This document shows, piece after piece, positions 36,504-51,019 of a stretch of DNA of 64,000 bases; the stretch's first letter is position 1, and every line of letters begins with the position of its first letter. Source of the stretch: Sacculina carcini (Eukaryota; Arthropoda; Thecostraca; Sacculinidae). The translations under genes were made by a program, and so were the position numbers. Under the pieces are notes generated by a model. It saw only the letters and a program-made list of their open reading frames with translations. It did no database searches and had not been told where the DNA came from. Location of the stretch: NCBI GenBank assembly GCA_916048095.2, contig OU696582.1, positions 4,432,001 through 4,496,000 on the forward strand, given 5' to 3'.

Positions 36504-36956
36504 TATATATATACATAAAGAAGAAATTATCTGTCTGTCTGTGTATGTGTGCTTGAATATGAGGTGACATAATTGCGCTGGTTCATGGTTCGCTGGTTCA
36601 ATGATCAGGGGCTTCAAACGCAAACGAAGCGATGGCTCATTTTTATGAAATAAAAATGTCCCGCGGGCAGCAATAAAACGTTCAATTTCACCGTGTAGAA
36701 TGAATTCATATACAAAACTAATGGATTTGACTTCAAGAACCAGAAAGGATGGTGTTCGAGTTCTGAATTATTCCGCACGTCGGCCCGGTTTAAATATGAG
36801 GCGGGCTGAGTGAAAATATTTTGTCAAAATGTAAATTAAAAATAATGAAATTTAGACTTTTTAATTGATTAAGGTTTTTATGAGTTTGCCTTATTTATTT
36901 TTAATTTGCAATATTTTTATGAATTCTTCCGCACAACGGGCGGGTTTTAATGCTAG
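36504..36956 (+). mobile_element. Short element f (copy 15)
   Basis: Second of the pair, same diagnostic changes as 31558-32008. Ends in CTAG touching the next TC head. Confidence 0.6.
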
Positions 36957-36987
36957 TCTATATATATAAAAGAGATCCTCTGTGTGT

Positions 36988-37021
<34 letters not shown>

Positions 37022-39264
37022 TCGACCCTCCTTGGTCCATTTTCTATCAGCTATTATTCGGCCACCATTCAGCCTACCCGCTAACAATTTATACCATCAC
37101 GTTGGAAATTTTCTTGTCTACACTTTAGATTAAATTTTAAATTTCAAAAATGAAATAAAAAAAAGTTATAGCGGTGAAAAACAAAATGAACCCTGAAAAA
37201 TGCGAAAATTGTGGTCAATGCTCTGCCATCTACTCCTCATAAACCAGAAATGGTACAGCCAAACAGATTATACCACTGTGTAGAGAATTTTCTGTTCTAC
37301 AAGATAGGTTATAATTCATATCCAAAAAGAGAACATAAAAGATGTAAACATGACAAAATTTCAATCTATATTCAAAATTATATTTATACTCCACGCGTCC
37401 GATTTTCTATACTTTTTTCTCTATGTATCAAAAACTAATTATCACACAACTAAATAAATAATACCATCATGCTGAGAATTTTGTTTGCTACAACACGGTA
37501 TAATTTTTAATTTTCCAAAGTGTATTAAAAAAAAGTTACGGCGGTGTGAAGTCAAAATGACAAAGTCAAAAATGCAAAATTAGCACTGGAAACCGTGAAT
37601 GTTTTGGTAAATATTCCCCTATCTATTCCTCATAAACCAGCAATGGTACAGCTATAAAAATTATACTATTGTGTAGATAATTTTGTGTTCTACAAGAAAC
37701 GCTATAATTTATACCCACAAATGATACAAAAAATGTGTAAAATTGGCAAAATTGTCAAATACATCCAAAATTACACTTGATCACCGGGCGCCTAAATTAA
37801 TTCATTTTTCTACCTATTTCTCAAGAACTATTTGTCACACATTAAAATAAGTTATATCATCGTGCTGGAAATGGATTTTTTTAAATGCGGTATAATTCTT
37901 AATTTTCCAAAGTGTATCTGAAGGAAGTGACGGCGGTGTAAAGTCAAAAGGACATATTGCCAATTTGACAGCTATTATGCGCACTTGCGATTACACAGGA
38001 ATATACTACTGTGTAGAGAATTTTGTGTTCTACAAGAAAAGGTGTAATTTATACCCACAAATGATACAAAAAACGTGTAAAATTGGCAAAATTCTCAAAT
38101 ACATCCAAAATTACACTTGAACACCGGGTGACTACAATTTATTCATTTTTATACCCATTTCTCAGGAACTATTTGTCATACATTAAAATTAATTATACCA
38201 TCGTGCTAGAAACTTTGTTTCCTACAGTACGGTATAATTAATAATTTTCCAAAGTGTATCTGAAGGAAGTTACGCCGGTGTAAAGTCAAGATGTCATGTT
38301 GCCAATTTGACAGCTATTATGCGCACTTGCGATTACACAGGAATATACTACTGTGTAGAGAATTTTGTGTTCTACAAGAAAAGGTGTAATTTATACCCAC
38401 AAATGATACAAAAAACGTGTAAAATTGGCAAAATTCTCAAATACATCCAAAATTACACTTGAACACCGGGTGACTACAATTTATTCATTTTTATACCCAT
38501 TTCTCAGGAACTATTTGTCATACATTAAAATTAATTATACCATCGTGCTAGAAATTTTGTTTCCTACAGTACGGTATAATTATTAATTTTCCAAAGTGTA
38601 TCTGAACGAAGTTACGACGGTGTAAAGTCAAAATGTCATGTTGCCAATTTGACAGCTATTATGCGTACTTGCGATTACACATGAATATACACTGATTAAA
38701 TTTCACTGAAGTCCAATCACAATTTACGCACTTGCGATTACACAGGAATATACTACTGTGTAGAGAATTTTGTGTTCTACAAGATAAGCTATAATTTATA
38801 CCCACAAATGATACAAAAAACGTGTAAAATTGGCAAAATTCTCAAATACATCCAAAATTACAATTGAACACCGGGCGACTAAAATTAATTCATTTTTCTA
38901 CTATTTCTCAGTAACTATTTGTTAGACATAAAAATAAATTATACCATCGTTCTAGAAATCTTTTCTTCTACAATACGGTATTATTTGTAATTTTCCAAAG
39001 GGTATCTGAAGGAAGTTACGGCGGTGTAAAGTCAAAAGGACATATTGCCAATTTGACAGCTATTATGCGCACTTGCGATTACACAGGAATATACACCGAT
39101 TAAATTTCACTGAAGCCCAATCACAATTAAGAATGCATCATATTATCTCCAAGCATGGATGGTGTGGTTTTATTGCGTACAGTTTAATTAATGCTACACT
39201 CTACTGAATATAAAGGCTTTATTGTCCTCAATAACGTTCCGCACGACGGGCGGGTAAAATGCTA
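36957..39264 (+). mobile_element. Helitron body H10 (2,308 bp)
   Basis: Same A/B content as H9, with A halves near 38193 and 38533. Ends in the TAAAATGCTA tail. Confidence 0.7.
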
Positions 39265-40991
39265 TTGGGAACAAAGTAAACTACTGAATTTAACTGTGTA
39301 ATTTAATTGGTTTAATTTCAAGTTGCATAAGCATAAGTTGCATAAGGATATGGGTTGCAATATCATGTAATGCCAACTTATGCTGTTTTAGCGGAAGCAT
39401 TAACCTGGAATTATAGAGATGACAGAAGGTTGCATTGTTTTGATAGTGTTGTGGAAAAACATGTTTTCTAAATTGAAACATAAATTTCACATTTAGACTT
39501 TTAGATTAGCTATAACTTTCCTGTGCGTTTGTTTTTCTTTTTCAATTTGCACTAATTTTTTTATGAATTGAATATTAATTATATTTTATGAACTGTTCCG
39601 CACGACGGGCGAATTAAATGTATCTATAAAGAGTGGGTTTAAATGATAGCGAGGTATATGATATTTTGCTAGCAGTAAATATTCTAGCGATAAAAGTAGA
39701 ATAGCTCTTAAGCAAATGATTTTGGAGAATGATGTGAACCTTTAAATATATTTTGCGATCTGATGATATATGTATTAGGAATAATACGTAGCAGAATATA
39801 GATTGCATAATATAATATCGGCTGTAATATCAAGGGCTGCATTATCGATGTAATCCAAAAAATAACAACTGTATGAATATGATGCATTAGTGGAAGCATT
39901 AACCGGGAATTATGAGATAATATGATAATGGTGTAAAATTATATCGCATTATGCAACAAATGTGAATTTAGCTACCTTACAGTTTGGTCCCGATACTATA
40001 TTGGCGGGTTGAGAGAAAAGTATTGGTGGGCCGCGTGTTTGGGACCCCTGGGGTAGATAATCTCAGTCTTCTGATTACAAATTATGATCGCATCAGTATA
40101 TTTTGTGATCACAAACTAATAAGTTAAATCACCTCAGACTAGGCTGAGAGCGGTCAAGATTGAATGGTTGGGTTGGGTTGGGTAGGTTTGACTCAGGTTA
40201 TATTGGGTTTTAATGATAGCGGAAAATATATAAATTTTAACAATAAATATTATAGCGGTAAAAGTGAAATAGTACTTAAGCAAATGATATTGGGGAATGA
40301 TGTTAAGTAATAAATATAGTTTGGAAACAGTCTGATGAAAAGATTTCATCATCTTTCATTGTTTGTTTCGTGTTTGTGTTCTGAATTATACCACACGGCG
40401 GGCAGATTTATATATCAGGCGGTTGAGGGATAATATTTGTCCAAATAAGAACAAAAATATTCACATTTAGACTTTTCTATTGGTTAAGATATTTATAGGT
40501 TACATTTTTTGGTTTTCAATTTATATTCATTATATTTTATGGATTTGATATGAATTTTATTGTATGAATTGCTCCGCACAACGGGTGGGTTTAAAAAATT
40601 GTTTTTAGATCATTTTTTCAAATGGTTCATTTAAAAAAAGGTTTTTTTTTAAATAAAAATGTTCCGCGGGCAGCAACTATAGACAATAGAACGTTCAATT
40701 TACCCTGTAGAATTAATCCATACACAAAACCAATGGATTTGACTTCAAGATGCAGAACGGATCGTGTTCGAGTTCTGAATTATTCAGCACGACGGGCGGG
40801 TTTAAAAATGACTCAGGCGGACTGAGGGGAAATATTGTGTCGAAATAAAAATAATTAAACTTATAATTTTCAATTGATTAATATTTTTATGAGTGTACCC
40901 TATTTCATTTTTATTTTTCCATATTTTTTATGAATTGAATATGAATTTCATGTTATGAATTGCTCCGCACAACTGGCGGGTTTTAATGCTA
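39265..40991 (+). repeat. Spacer block of unit B
   Basis: CACGGCGGG variant; no difference from 34317-36043 was noticed. Confidence 0.65.
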
Positions 40992-41451
40992 TATATATAC
41001 ATAAAGAAGAAATTATCTGTCTGTCTGTGTATGTATGCTTGAATATGAGGTGACATTATTGCGCTGGTTCATGGTTCGCTGGTTCAATGATCAGGGGCTT
41101 CAAACGCAAACGAAGCGATGGCTCATTTTTATGAAATAAAAATGTCCCGCGGGCAGCAATAAAACGTTCAATTTCACCGTATAGAATGAATTCATATACA
41201 AAACTAATGGATTTAACTTCAAGAACCAGAACGGATGGTGTTCGAGTTCTGAATTTTTCCTCACGTCGGGCGGGTTTAAATATGAGGCGGGTTGAGTGAA
41301 AATATTTTGTCAAAATAAAATTAAAAATAATGAAATTTAGACTTTTTAATTGATTAAGGTCTTCATGAGTTTGCCTTATTTATTTTTAATTTGCAATATT
41401 TTTATGAATTGTTCCGCACAACGGGCGGGTTTTAATGCGGTTTTAATGCTA
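40992..41451 (+). mobile_element. Short element f (copy 16)
   Basis: First of the tandem pair in unit B, with the GGATTTAACTTC change. Confidence 0.55.
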
Positions 41452-41904
41452 TATATATATACATAAAGAAGAAATTATCTGTCTGTCTGTGTATGTGTGC
41501 TTGAATATGAGGTGACATAATTGCGCTGGTTCATGGTTCGCTGGTTCAATGATCAGGGGCTTCAAACGCAAACGAAGCGATGGCTCATTTTTATGAAATA
41601 AAAATGTCCCGCGGGCAGCAATAAAACGTTCAATTTCACCGTGTAGAATGAATTCATATACAAAACTAATGGATTTGACTTCAAGAACCAGAAAGGATGG
41701 TGTTCGAGTTCTGAATTATTCCGCACGTCGGCCCGGTTTAAATATGAGGCGGGCTGAGTGAAAATATTTTGTCAAAATGTAAATTAAAAATAATGAAATT
41801 TAGACTTTTTAATTGATTAAGGTTTTTATGAGTTTGCCTTATTTATTTTTAATTTGCAATATTTTTATGAATTCTTCCGCACAACGGGCGGGTTTTAATG
41901 CTAG
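41452..41904 (+). mobile_element. Short element f (copy 17)
   Basis: Second of the pair, ending in CTAG at 41901-41904. Confidence 0.6.
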
Positions 41905-41935
41905 TCTATATATATAAAAGAGATCCTCTGTGTGT

Positions 41936-41974
<39 letters not shown>

Positions 41975-44217
41975 CGACCCTCCTTGGTCCATTTTCTATC
42001 AGCTATTATTCGGCCACCATTCAGCCTACCCGCTAACAATATATACCATCACGTTGGAAATTTTCTTGTCTACACTTTAGAGTAAATTTTAAATTTCAAA
42101 AATGAAAAAAAAAAAAGTTATAGCGGTGAAAAGACAAAAAGAACCCTGAAAAATGCGAAAATTGTGGTCAATGCTCTGCCATCTACTCCTCATAAACCAG
42201 AAATGGTACAGCCAAACAGATTATACCACTGTGTAGAGAATTTTCTGTTCTACAAGATAGGTTATAATTCATATCCAAAAAGAGAACATAAAAGATGTAA
42301 ACATGACAAAATTTCAATCTATATTCAAAATTATATTTATACTCCACGCGTCCGATTTTCTATACTTTTTTCTCTATGTATCAAAAACTAATTATCACAC
42401 AACTAAATAAATAATACCATCATGCTGGGAATTTTGTTTGCTACAACACGGTATAATTTTTAATTTTCCAAAGTGTATTAAAAAAAAGTTACGGCGGTGT
42501 GAAGTCAAAATGACAAAGTCAAAAATGCAAAATTAGCACTGGAAACCGTGAATGTTTTGGTAAATATTCCCCTATCTATTCCTCATAAACCAGCAATGGT
42601 ACAGCTATAAAAATTATACTATTGTGTAGATAATTTTGTGTTCTACAAGAAACGCTATAATTTATACCCACAAATGATACAAAAAATGTGTAAAATTGGC
42701 AAAATTGTCAAATACATCCAAAATTACACTTGATCACCGGGCGCCTAAATTAATTCATTTTTCTACCTATTTCTCAAGAACTATTTGTCACACATTAAAA
42801 TAAGTTATATCATCGTGCTGGAAATGGATTTTTTTAAATGCGGTATAATTCTTAATTTTCCAAAGTGTATCTGAAGGAAGTGACGGCGGTGTAAAGTCAA
42901 AGGGACATATTGCCAATTTGACAGCTATTATGCGCACTTGCGATTACACAGGAATATACTACTGTGTAGAGAATTTTGTGTTCTACAAGAAAAGGTGTAA
43001 TTTATACCCACAAATGATACAAAAAACGTGTAAAATTGGCAAAATTCTCAAATACATCCAAAATTACACTTGAACACCGGGTGACTACAATTTATTCATT
43101 TTTATACCCATTTCTCAGGAACTATTTGTCATACATTAAAATTAATTATACCATCGTGCTAGAAATTTTGTTTCCTACAGTACGGTATAATTATTAATTT
43201 TCCAAAGTGTATCTGAACGAAGTTACGACGGTGTAAAGTCAAAATGTCATGTTGCCAATTTGACAGCTATTATGCGCACTTGCGATTACACAGGAATATA
43301 CTACTGTGTAGAGAATTTTGTGTTCTACAAGAAAAGGTGTAATTTATACCCACAAATGATACAAAAAACGTGTAAAATTGGCAAAATTCTCAAATACATC
43401 CAAAATTACACTTGAACACCGGGTGACTACAATTTATTCATTTTTATACCCATTTCTCAGGAACTATTTGTCATACATTAAAATTAATTATACCATCGTG
43501 CTAGAAATTTTGTTTCCTACAGTACGGTATAATTATTAATTTTCCAAAGTGTATCTGAACGAAGTTACGACGGTGTAAAGTCAAAATGTCATGTTGCCAA
43601 TTTGACAGCTATTATGCGTACTTGCGATTACACATGAATATACACTGATTAAATTTCACTGAAGTCCAATCACAATGTACGCACTTGCGATTACACAGGA
43701 ATATACTACTGTGTAGAGAATTTTGTGTTCTACAAGATAAGCTATAATTTATACCCACAAATGATACAAAAAACGTGTAAAATTGGCAAAATTCTCAAAT
43801 ACATCCAAAATTACAATTGAACACCGGGCGACTAAAATTAATTCATTTTTCTACTATTTCTCAGTAACTATTTGTTAGACATAAAAATAAATTATACCAT
43901 CGTTCTAGAAATCTTTTCTTCTACAATACGGTATTATTTGTAATTTTCCAAAGGGTATCTGAAGGAAGTTACGGCGGTGTAAAGTCAAAAGGACATATTG
44001 CCAATTTGACAGCTATTATGCGCACTTGCGATTACACAGGAATATACACCGATTAAATTTCACTGAAGCCCAATCACAATTAAGAATGCATCATATTATC
44101 TCCAAGCATGGATGGTGTGGTTTTATTGCGTACAGTTTAATTAATGCTACACTCTACTGAATATAAAGGCTTTATTGTCCTCAATAACGTTCCGCACGAC
44201 GGGCGGGTAAAATGCTA
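41905..44217 (+). mobile_element. Helitron body H11 (2,313 bp)
   Basis: Same number of half-repeats as H9. Its two neighbouring A halves near 43150 and 43490 both carry the GAACGAAGTTACGACGG form, suggesting local duplication or conversion. Confidence 0.7.
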
Positions 44218-45944
44218 TTGGGAACAAAGTAAACTACTGAATTTAACTGTGTAATTTAATTGGTTTAATTTCAAGTTGCATAAGCATAAGTTGCATAAGG
44301 ATATGGGTTGCAATATCATGTAATGCCAACTTATGCTGTTTTAGCGGAAGCATTAACCTGGAATTATAGAGATGACAGAAGGTTGCATTGTTTTGATAGT
44401 GTTGTGGAAAAACATGTTTTCTAAATTGAAACATAAATTTCACATTTAGACTTTTAGATTAGCTATAACTTTCCTGTGCGTTTGTTTTTCTTTTTCAATT
44501 TGCACTAATTTTTTTATGAATTGAATATTAATTATATTTTATGAACTGTTCCGCACGACGGGCGAATTAAATGTATCTATAAAGAGTGGGTTTAAATGAT
44601 AGCGAGGTATATGATATTTTGCTAGCAGTAAATATTCTAGCGATAAAAGTAGAATAGCTCTTAAGCAAATGATTTTGGAGAATGATGTGAACCTTTAAAT
44701 ATATTTTGCGATCTGATGATATATGTATTAGGAATAATACGTAGCAGAATATAGATTGCATAATATAATATCGGCTGTAATATCAAGGGCTGCATTATCT
44801 ATGTAATCCAAAAAATAACAACTGTATGAATATGATGCATTAGTGGAAGCATTAACCGGGAATTATGAGATAATATGATAATGGTGTAAAATTATATCGC
44901 ATTATGCAACAAATGTGAATTTAGCTACCTTACAGTTTGGTCCCGATACTATATTGGCGGGTTGAGAGAAAAGTATTGGTGGGCCGCGTGTTTGGGACCC
45001 CTGGGGTAGATAATCTCAGTCTTCTGATTACAAATTATGATCGCATCAGTATATTTTGTGATCACAAACTAATAAGTTAAATCACCTCAGACTAGGCTGA
45101 GAGCGGTCAAGATTGAATGGTTGGGTTGGGTTGGGTAGGTTTGACTCAGGTTATATTGGGTTTTAATGATAGCGGAAAATATATAAATTTTAACAATAAA
45201 TATTATAGCGGTAAAAGTGAAATAGTACTTAAGCAAATGATATTGGGGAATGATGTTAAGTAATAAATATAGTTTGGAAACAGTCTGATGAAAAGATTTC
45301 ATCATCTTTCATTGTTTGTTTCGTGTTTGTGTTCTGAATTATACCACACGGCGGGCAGATTTATATATCAGGCGGTTGAGGGATAATATTTGTCCAAATA
45401 AGAACAAAAATATTCACATTTAGACTTTTCTATTGGTTAAGATATTTATAGGTTACATTTTTTGGTTTTCAATTTATATTCATTATATTTTATGGATTTG
45501 ATATGAATTTTATTGTATGAATTGCTCCGCACAACGGGTGGGTTTAAAAAATTGTTTTTAGATCATTTTTTCAAATGGTTCATTTAAAAAAAGGTTTTTT
45601 TTTAAATAAAAATGTTCCGCGGGCAGCAACTATAGACAATAGAACGTTCAATTTACCCTGTAGAATTAATCCATACACAAAACCAATGGATTTGACTTCA
45701 AGATGCAGAACGGATCGTGTTCGAGTTCTGAATTATTCAGCACGACGGGCGGGTTTAAAAATGACTCAGGCGGACTGAGGGGAAATATTGTGTCGAAATA
45801 AAAATAATTAAACTTATAATTTTCAATTGATTAATATTTTTATGAGTGTACCCTATTTCATTTTTATTTTTCCATATTTTTTATGAATTGAATATGAATT
45901 TCATGTTATGAATTGCTCCGCACAACTGGCGGGTTTTAATGCTA
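44218..45944 (+). repeat. Spacer block of unit C
   Basis: CACGGCGGG variant, with ATTATCTATG in place of ATTATCGATG near 44797. The same change is found in the next spacer near 49407. Confidence 0.65.
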
Positions 45945-46404
45945 TATATATACATAAAGAAGAAATTATCTGTCTGTCTGTGTATGTATGCTTGAATATG
46001 AGGTGACATTATTGCGCTGGTTCATGGTTCGCTGGTTCAATGATCAGGGGCTTCAAACGCAAACGAAGCGATGGCTCATTTTTATGAAATAAAAATGTCC
46101 CGCGGGCAGCAATAAAACGTTCAATTTCACCGTATAGAATGAATTCATATACAAAACTAATGGATTTAACTTCAAGAACCAGAACGGATGGTGTTCGAGT
46201 TCTGAATTTTTCCTCACGTCGGGCGGGTTTAAATATGAGGCGGGTTGAGTGAAAATATTTTGTCAAAATAAAATTAAAAATAATGAAATTTAGACTTTTT
46301 AATTGATTAAGGTCTTCATGAGTTTGCCTTATTTATTTTTAATTTGCAATATTTTTATGAATTGTTCCGCACAACGGGCGGGTTTTAATGCGGCTTTAAT
46401 GCTA
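45945..46404 (+). mobile_element. Short element f (copy 18)
   Basis: First of a tandem pair; the terminal repeat reads GCGGCTTTAATGC instead of GCGGTTTTAATGC. Confidence 0.55.
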
Positions 46405-46857
46405 TATATATATACATAAAGAAGAAATTATCTGTCTGTCTGTGTATGTGTGCTTGAATATGAGGTGACATAATTGCGCTGGTTCATGGTTCGCTGGTTC
46501 AATGATCAGGGGCTTCAAACGCAAACGAAGCGATGGCTCATTTTTATGAAATAAAAATGTCCCGCGGGCAGCAATAAAACGTTCAATTTCACCGTGTAGA
46601 ATGAATTCATATACAAAACTAATGGATTTGACTTCAAGAACCAGAAAGGATGGTGTTCGAGTTCTGAATTATTCCGCACGTCGGCCCGGTTTAAATATGA
46701 GGCGGGCTGAGTGAAAATATTTTGTCAAAATGTAAATTAAAAATAATGAAATTTAGACTTTTTAATTGATTAAGGTTTTTATGAGTTTGCCTTATTTATT
46801 TTTAATTTGCAATATTTTTATGAATTCTTCCGCACAACGGGCGGGTTTTAATGCTAG
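46405..46857 (+). mobile_element. Short element f (copy 19)
   Basis: Second of the pair; ends in CTAG at 46854-46857 touching the head of H12. Confidence 0.6.
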
Positions 46858-46888
46858 TCTATATATATAAAAGAGATCCTCTGTGTGT

Positions 46889-46927
<39 letters not shown>

Positions 46928-48828
46928 CGACCCTCCTTGGTCCATTTTCTATCAGCTATTATTCGGCCACCATTCAGCCTACCCGCTAACAATATATACC
47001 ATCACGTTGGAAATTTTCTTGTCTACACTTTAGAGTAAATTTTAAATTTCAAAAATGAAAAAAAAAAAAGTTATAGCGGTGAAAAGACAAAAAGAACCCT
47101 GAAAAATGCGAAAATTGTGGTCAATGCTCTGCCATCTACTCCTCATAAACCAGAAATGGTACAGCCAAACAGATTATACCACTGTGTAGAGAATTTTCTG
47201 TTCTACAAGATAGGTTATAATTCATATCCAAAAAGAGAACATAAAAGATGTAAACATGACAAAATTTCAATCTATATTCAAAATTATATTTATACTCCAC
47301 GCGTCCGATTTTCTATACTTTTTTCTCTATGTATCAAAAACTAATTATCACACAACTAAATAAATAATACCATCATGCTGGGAATTTTGTTTGCTACAAC
47401 ACGGTATAATTTTTAATTTTCCAAAGTGTATTAAAAAAAAGTTACGGCGGTGTGAAGTCAAAATGACAAAGTCAAAAATGCAAAATTAGCACTGGAAACC
47501 GTGAATGTTTTGGTAAATATTCCCCTATCTATTCCTCATAAACCAGCAATGGTACAGCTATAAAAATTATACTATTGTGTAGATAATTTTGTGTTCTACA
47601 AGAAACGCTATAATTTATACCCACAAATGATACAAAAAATGTGTAAAATTGGCAAAATTGTCAAATACATCCAAAATTACACTTGATCACCGGGCGCCTA
47701 AATTAATTCATTTTTCTACCTATTTCTCAAGAACTATTTGTCACACATTAAAATAAGTTATATCATCGTGCTGGAAATGGATTTTTTTAAATGCGGTATA
47801 ATTCTTAATTTTCCAAAGTGTATCTGAAGGAAGTGACGGCGGTGTAAAGTCAAAGGGACATATTGCCAATTTGACAGCTATTATGCGCACTTGCGATTAC
47901 ACAGGAATATACTACTGTGTAGAGAATTTTGTGTTCTACAAGAAAAGGTGTAATTTATACCCACAAATGATACAAAAAACGTGTAAAATTGGCAAAATTC
48001 TCAAATACATCCAAAATTACACTTGAACACCGGGTGACTACAATTTATTCATTTTTATACCCATTTCTCAGGAACTATTTGTCATACATTAAAATTAATT
48101 ATACCATCGTGCTAGAAATTTTGTTTCCTACAGTACGGTATAATTATTAATTTTCCAAAGTGTATCTGAACGAAGTTACGACGGTGTAAAGTCAAAATGT
48201 CATGTTGCCAATTTGACAGCTATTATGCGTACTTGCGATTACACATGAATATACACTGATTAAATTTCACTGAAGTCCAATCACAATTTACGCACTTGCG
48301 ATTACACAGGAATATACTACTGTGTAGAGAATTTTGTGTTCTACAAGAAAAGTTATAATTTATACCCACAAATGATACAAAAAACGTGTAAAATTGGCAA
48401 AATTCTCAAATACATCCAAAATTACACTTGAACACCGGGCGACTAAAATTAATTCATTTTTCTACTATTTCTCAGTAACTATTTGTTACACATAAAAATA
48501 AATCATACCATCGTTCTAGAAATCTTTTCTTCTACAATACGGTATAATTTGTAATTTTCCAAAGGGTATCTGAAGGAAGTTACGGCGGTGTAAAGTCAAA
48601 AGGACATATTGCCAATTTGACAGCTATTATGCGCACTTGCGATTACACAGGAATATACACCGATTAAATTTCACTGAAGCCCAATCACAATTAAGAATGC
48701 ATCATATTATCTCCAAGCATGGATGGTGTGGTTTTATTGCGTACAGTTTAATTAATGCTACACTCTACTGAATATAAAGGCTTTATTGTCCTCAATAACG
48801 TTCCGCACGACGGGCGGGTAAAATGCTA
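46858..48828 (+). mobile_element. Helitron body H12 (1,971 bp)
   Basis: Shares the head changes of H11 but has one 342-bp A/B pair fewer, so it is a clean example of loss (or gain) of a single monomer. The 3' half carries AAGAAAAGTTATAA in B3 rather than AAGATAAGCTATAA. Confidence 0.7.
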
Positions 48829-50557
48829 TTGGGAACAAAGTAAACTACTGAATTTAACTGTGTAATTTAATTGGTTTAATTTCAAGTTGCATAAGCATAA
48901 GTTGCATAAGGATATGGGTTGCAATATCATGTAATGCCAACTTATGCTGTTTTAGCGGAAGCATTAACCTGGAATTATAGAGATGACAGAAGGTTGCATT
49001 GTTTTGATAGTGTTGTGGAAAAACATGTTTTCTAAATTGAAACATAAATTTCACATTTAGACTTTTAGATTAGCTATAACTTTACTGTGGGTTTGTTTTT
49101 CTTTTTCAATTTGCACTAATTTTTTTATGAATTGAATATTAATTATATTTTATGAACTGTTCCGCACGACGGGCGAATTAAATGTCTCTATAAAGAGTGG
49201 GTTTAAATGATAGCGAGGTATATGATATTTTGCTAGCAGTAAATATTCTAGCGATAAAAGTAGAATAGCTCTTAAGCAAATGATTTTGGAGAATGATGTG
49301 AACCTTTAAATATATTTTGCGATCTGATGATATATGTATTAGGAATAATACGTAGCAGAATATAGATTGCATAATATAATATCGGCTGTAATATCAAGGG
49401 CTGCATTATCTATGTAATCCAAAAAATAACAACTGTATGAATATGATGCATTAGTGGAAGCATTAACCGGGAATTATGAGATAATATGATAATGGTGTAA
49501 AATTATATCGCATTATGCAACAAATGTGAATTTAGCTACCTTACAGTTTGGTCCCGATACTATATTGGCGGGTTGAGAGAAAAGTATTGGTGGGCCGCGT
49601 GTTTGGGACCCCTGGGGTAGATAATCTCAGTCTTCTGATTACAAATTATGATCGCATCAGTATATTTTGTGATCACAAACTAATAAGTTAAATCACCTCA
49701 GACTAGGCTGAGAGCGGTCAAGATTGAATGGTTGGGTTGGGTTGGGTAGGTTTGACTCAGGTTATATTGGGTTTTAATGATAGCGGAAAATATATAAATT
49801 TTAACAATAAATATTATAGCGGTAAAAGTGAAATAGTACTTAAGCAAATGATATTGGGGAATGATGTTAAGTAATAAATATAGTTTGGAAACAGTCTGAT
49901 GAAAAGATTTCATCATCTTTCATTGTTTGTTTCGTGTTTGTGTTCTGAATTATACCACACGACGGGCAGATTTATATATCAGGCGGGTTGAGGGATAATA
50001 TTTGTCAAAATAAGAACAAAAATATTCACATTTAGACTTTTCTATTGGTTAAGATATATATAGGTTACATTTTTTGCTTTTCAATGTGTATTCATTATAT
50101 TTTATGGATTTGATATGAATTTTATTGTATGAATTGTTCCGCACGACGGGTGGGTTTAAAAGTGTTTTTAGATCATTTTTTCAAATGGTTCATTTAAAAA
50201 AAGGTTTTTTTTTTAAAAATAAAAATGTTCCGCGGGCAGCAACTATAGACAATAGAACGTTCAATTTACCCTGTAGAATTAATCCATACACAAAACCAAT
50301 GGATTTGACTTCAAGATGCAGAACGGATCGTGTTCGAGTTCTGAATTATTCAGCACGACGGGCGGGTTTAAAAATGACTCAGGCGGACTGAGGGGAAATA
50401 TTGTGTCGAAATAAAAATAATTAAACTTATAATTTTCAATTGATTAATATTTTTATGAGTGTACCCTATTTCATTTTTATTTTTCCATATTTTTTATGAA
50501 TTGAATATGAATTTCATGTTATGAATTGCTCCGCACAACGGGCGGGTTTTAATGCTA
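48829..50557 (+). repeat. Spacer block, full form
   Basis: Has private changes such as TTTACTGTGGGTTTG near 49083 and AAATGTCTCTATAAAG near 49181, plus the ATTATCTATG change shared with the previous spacer. Confidence 0.65.
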
Positions 50558-51017
50558 TATATATACATAAAGAAGAAATTATCTGTCTGTCTGTGTATGT
50601 GTGCTTGAATATGAGGTGACATAATTGCGCTGGCTCATGGTTCGCTGGTTCAATTATCAGGGGCTTCAAACGCAAACGAAGCGATGGCTCATTTTTATGA
50701 AATAAAAATGTCCCGCGGGCAGCAATAAAACGTTCAATTTCACCGTATAGAATGAATTCATATACAAAACTAATGGATTTGACTTCAAGAACCAGAACGG
50801 ATGGTGTTCGAGTTCTGAATTTTTCCTCACGTCGGGCGGGTTTAAATATGAGGCGGGTTGAGTGAAAATATTTTGTCAAAATAAAATTAAAAATAATGAA
50901 ATTTAGACTTTTTAATTGATTAAGGTCTTCATGAGTTTGCCTTATTTATTTTTAATTTGCAATATTTTTATGAATTGTTCCGCACAACGGGCGGGTTTTA
51001 ATGCGGTTTTAATGCTA
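50558..51017 (+). mobile_element. Short element f (copy 20)
   Basis: Single f element combining the GTATGTGTGCTTG change of one class with the CAATTATCAG change of another, so it is mosaic. Followed two bases later by a TC head. Confidence 0.55.
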
Positions 51018-51019
51018 TA

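Larger units (their letters stand above)
32009..36956 (+). repeat. 4,948-bp head-to-tail unit A
   Basis: Runs from TC to CTAG and contains body H9, a full spacer and two f elements. Compared with the next unit, very few differences were noticed, for example GCTGGGAA at 32523 versus GCTGAGAA at 37471. Confidence 0.85.
36957..41904 (+). repeat. 4,948-bp head-to-tail unit B
   Basis: Same length and order as unit A. Contains body H10 (36957-39264), spacer and two f elements. Confidence 0.85.
41905..46857 (+). repeat. 4,953-bp head-to-tail unit C
   Basis: Like units A and B but with new changes near the head (CAATATATACC, TTAGAGTAAAT, a longer A-run near 42107, GACAAAAAGAACC). These are shared with the following body H12, so C and D descend from one changed copy. 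Confidence 0.85.

Noticed and set aside
32009-46857. LTR-type or TIR-type element
   Set aside because: No terminal inverted repeats, no target-site duplications, no TG...CA long terminal repeats and no related coding sequence; the direct repeats are the whole unit.
11053-46857. Pure assembly artefact as explanation for the near-identical copies
   Set aside because: Not excluded, but copies carry distinct single-base and microsatellite differences and shared derived changes (units C and H12), which argue for real tandem copies.
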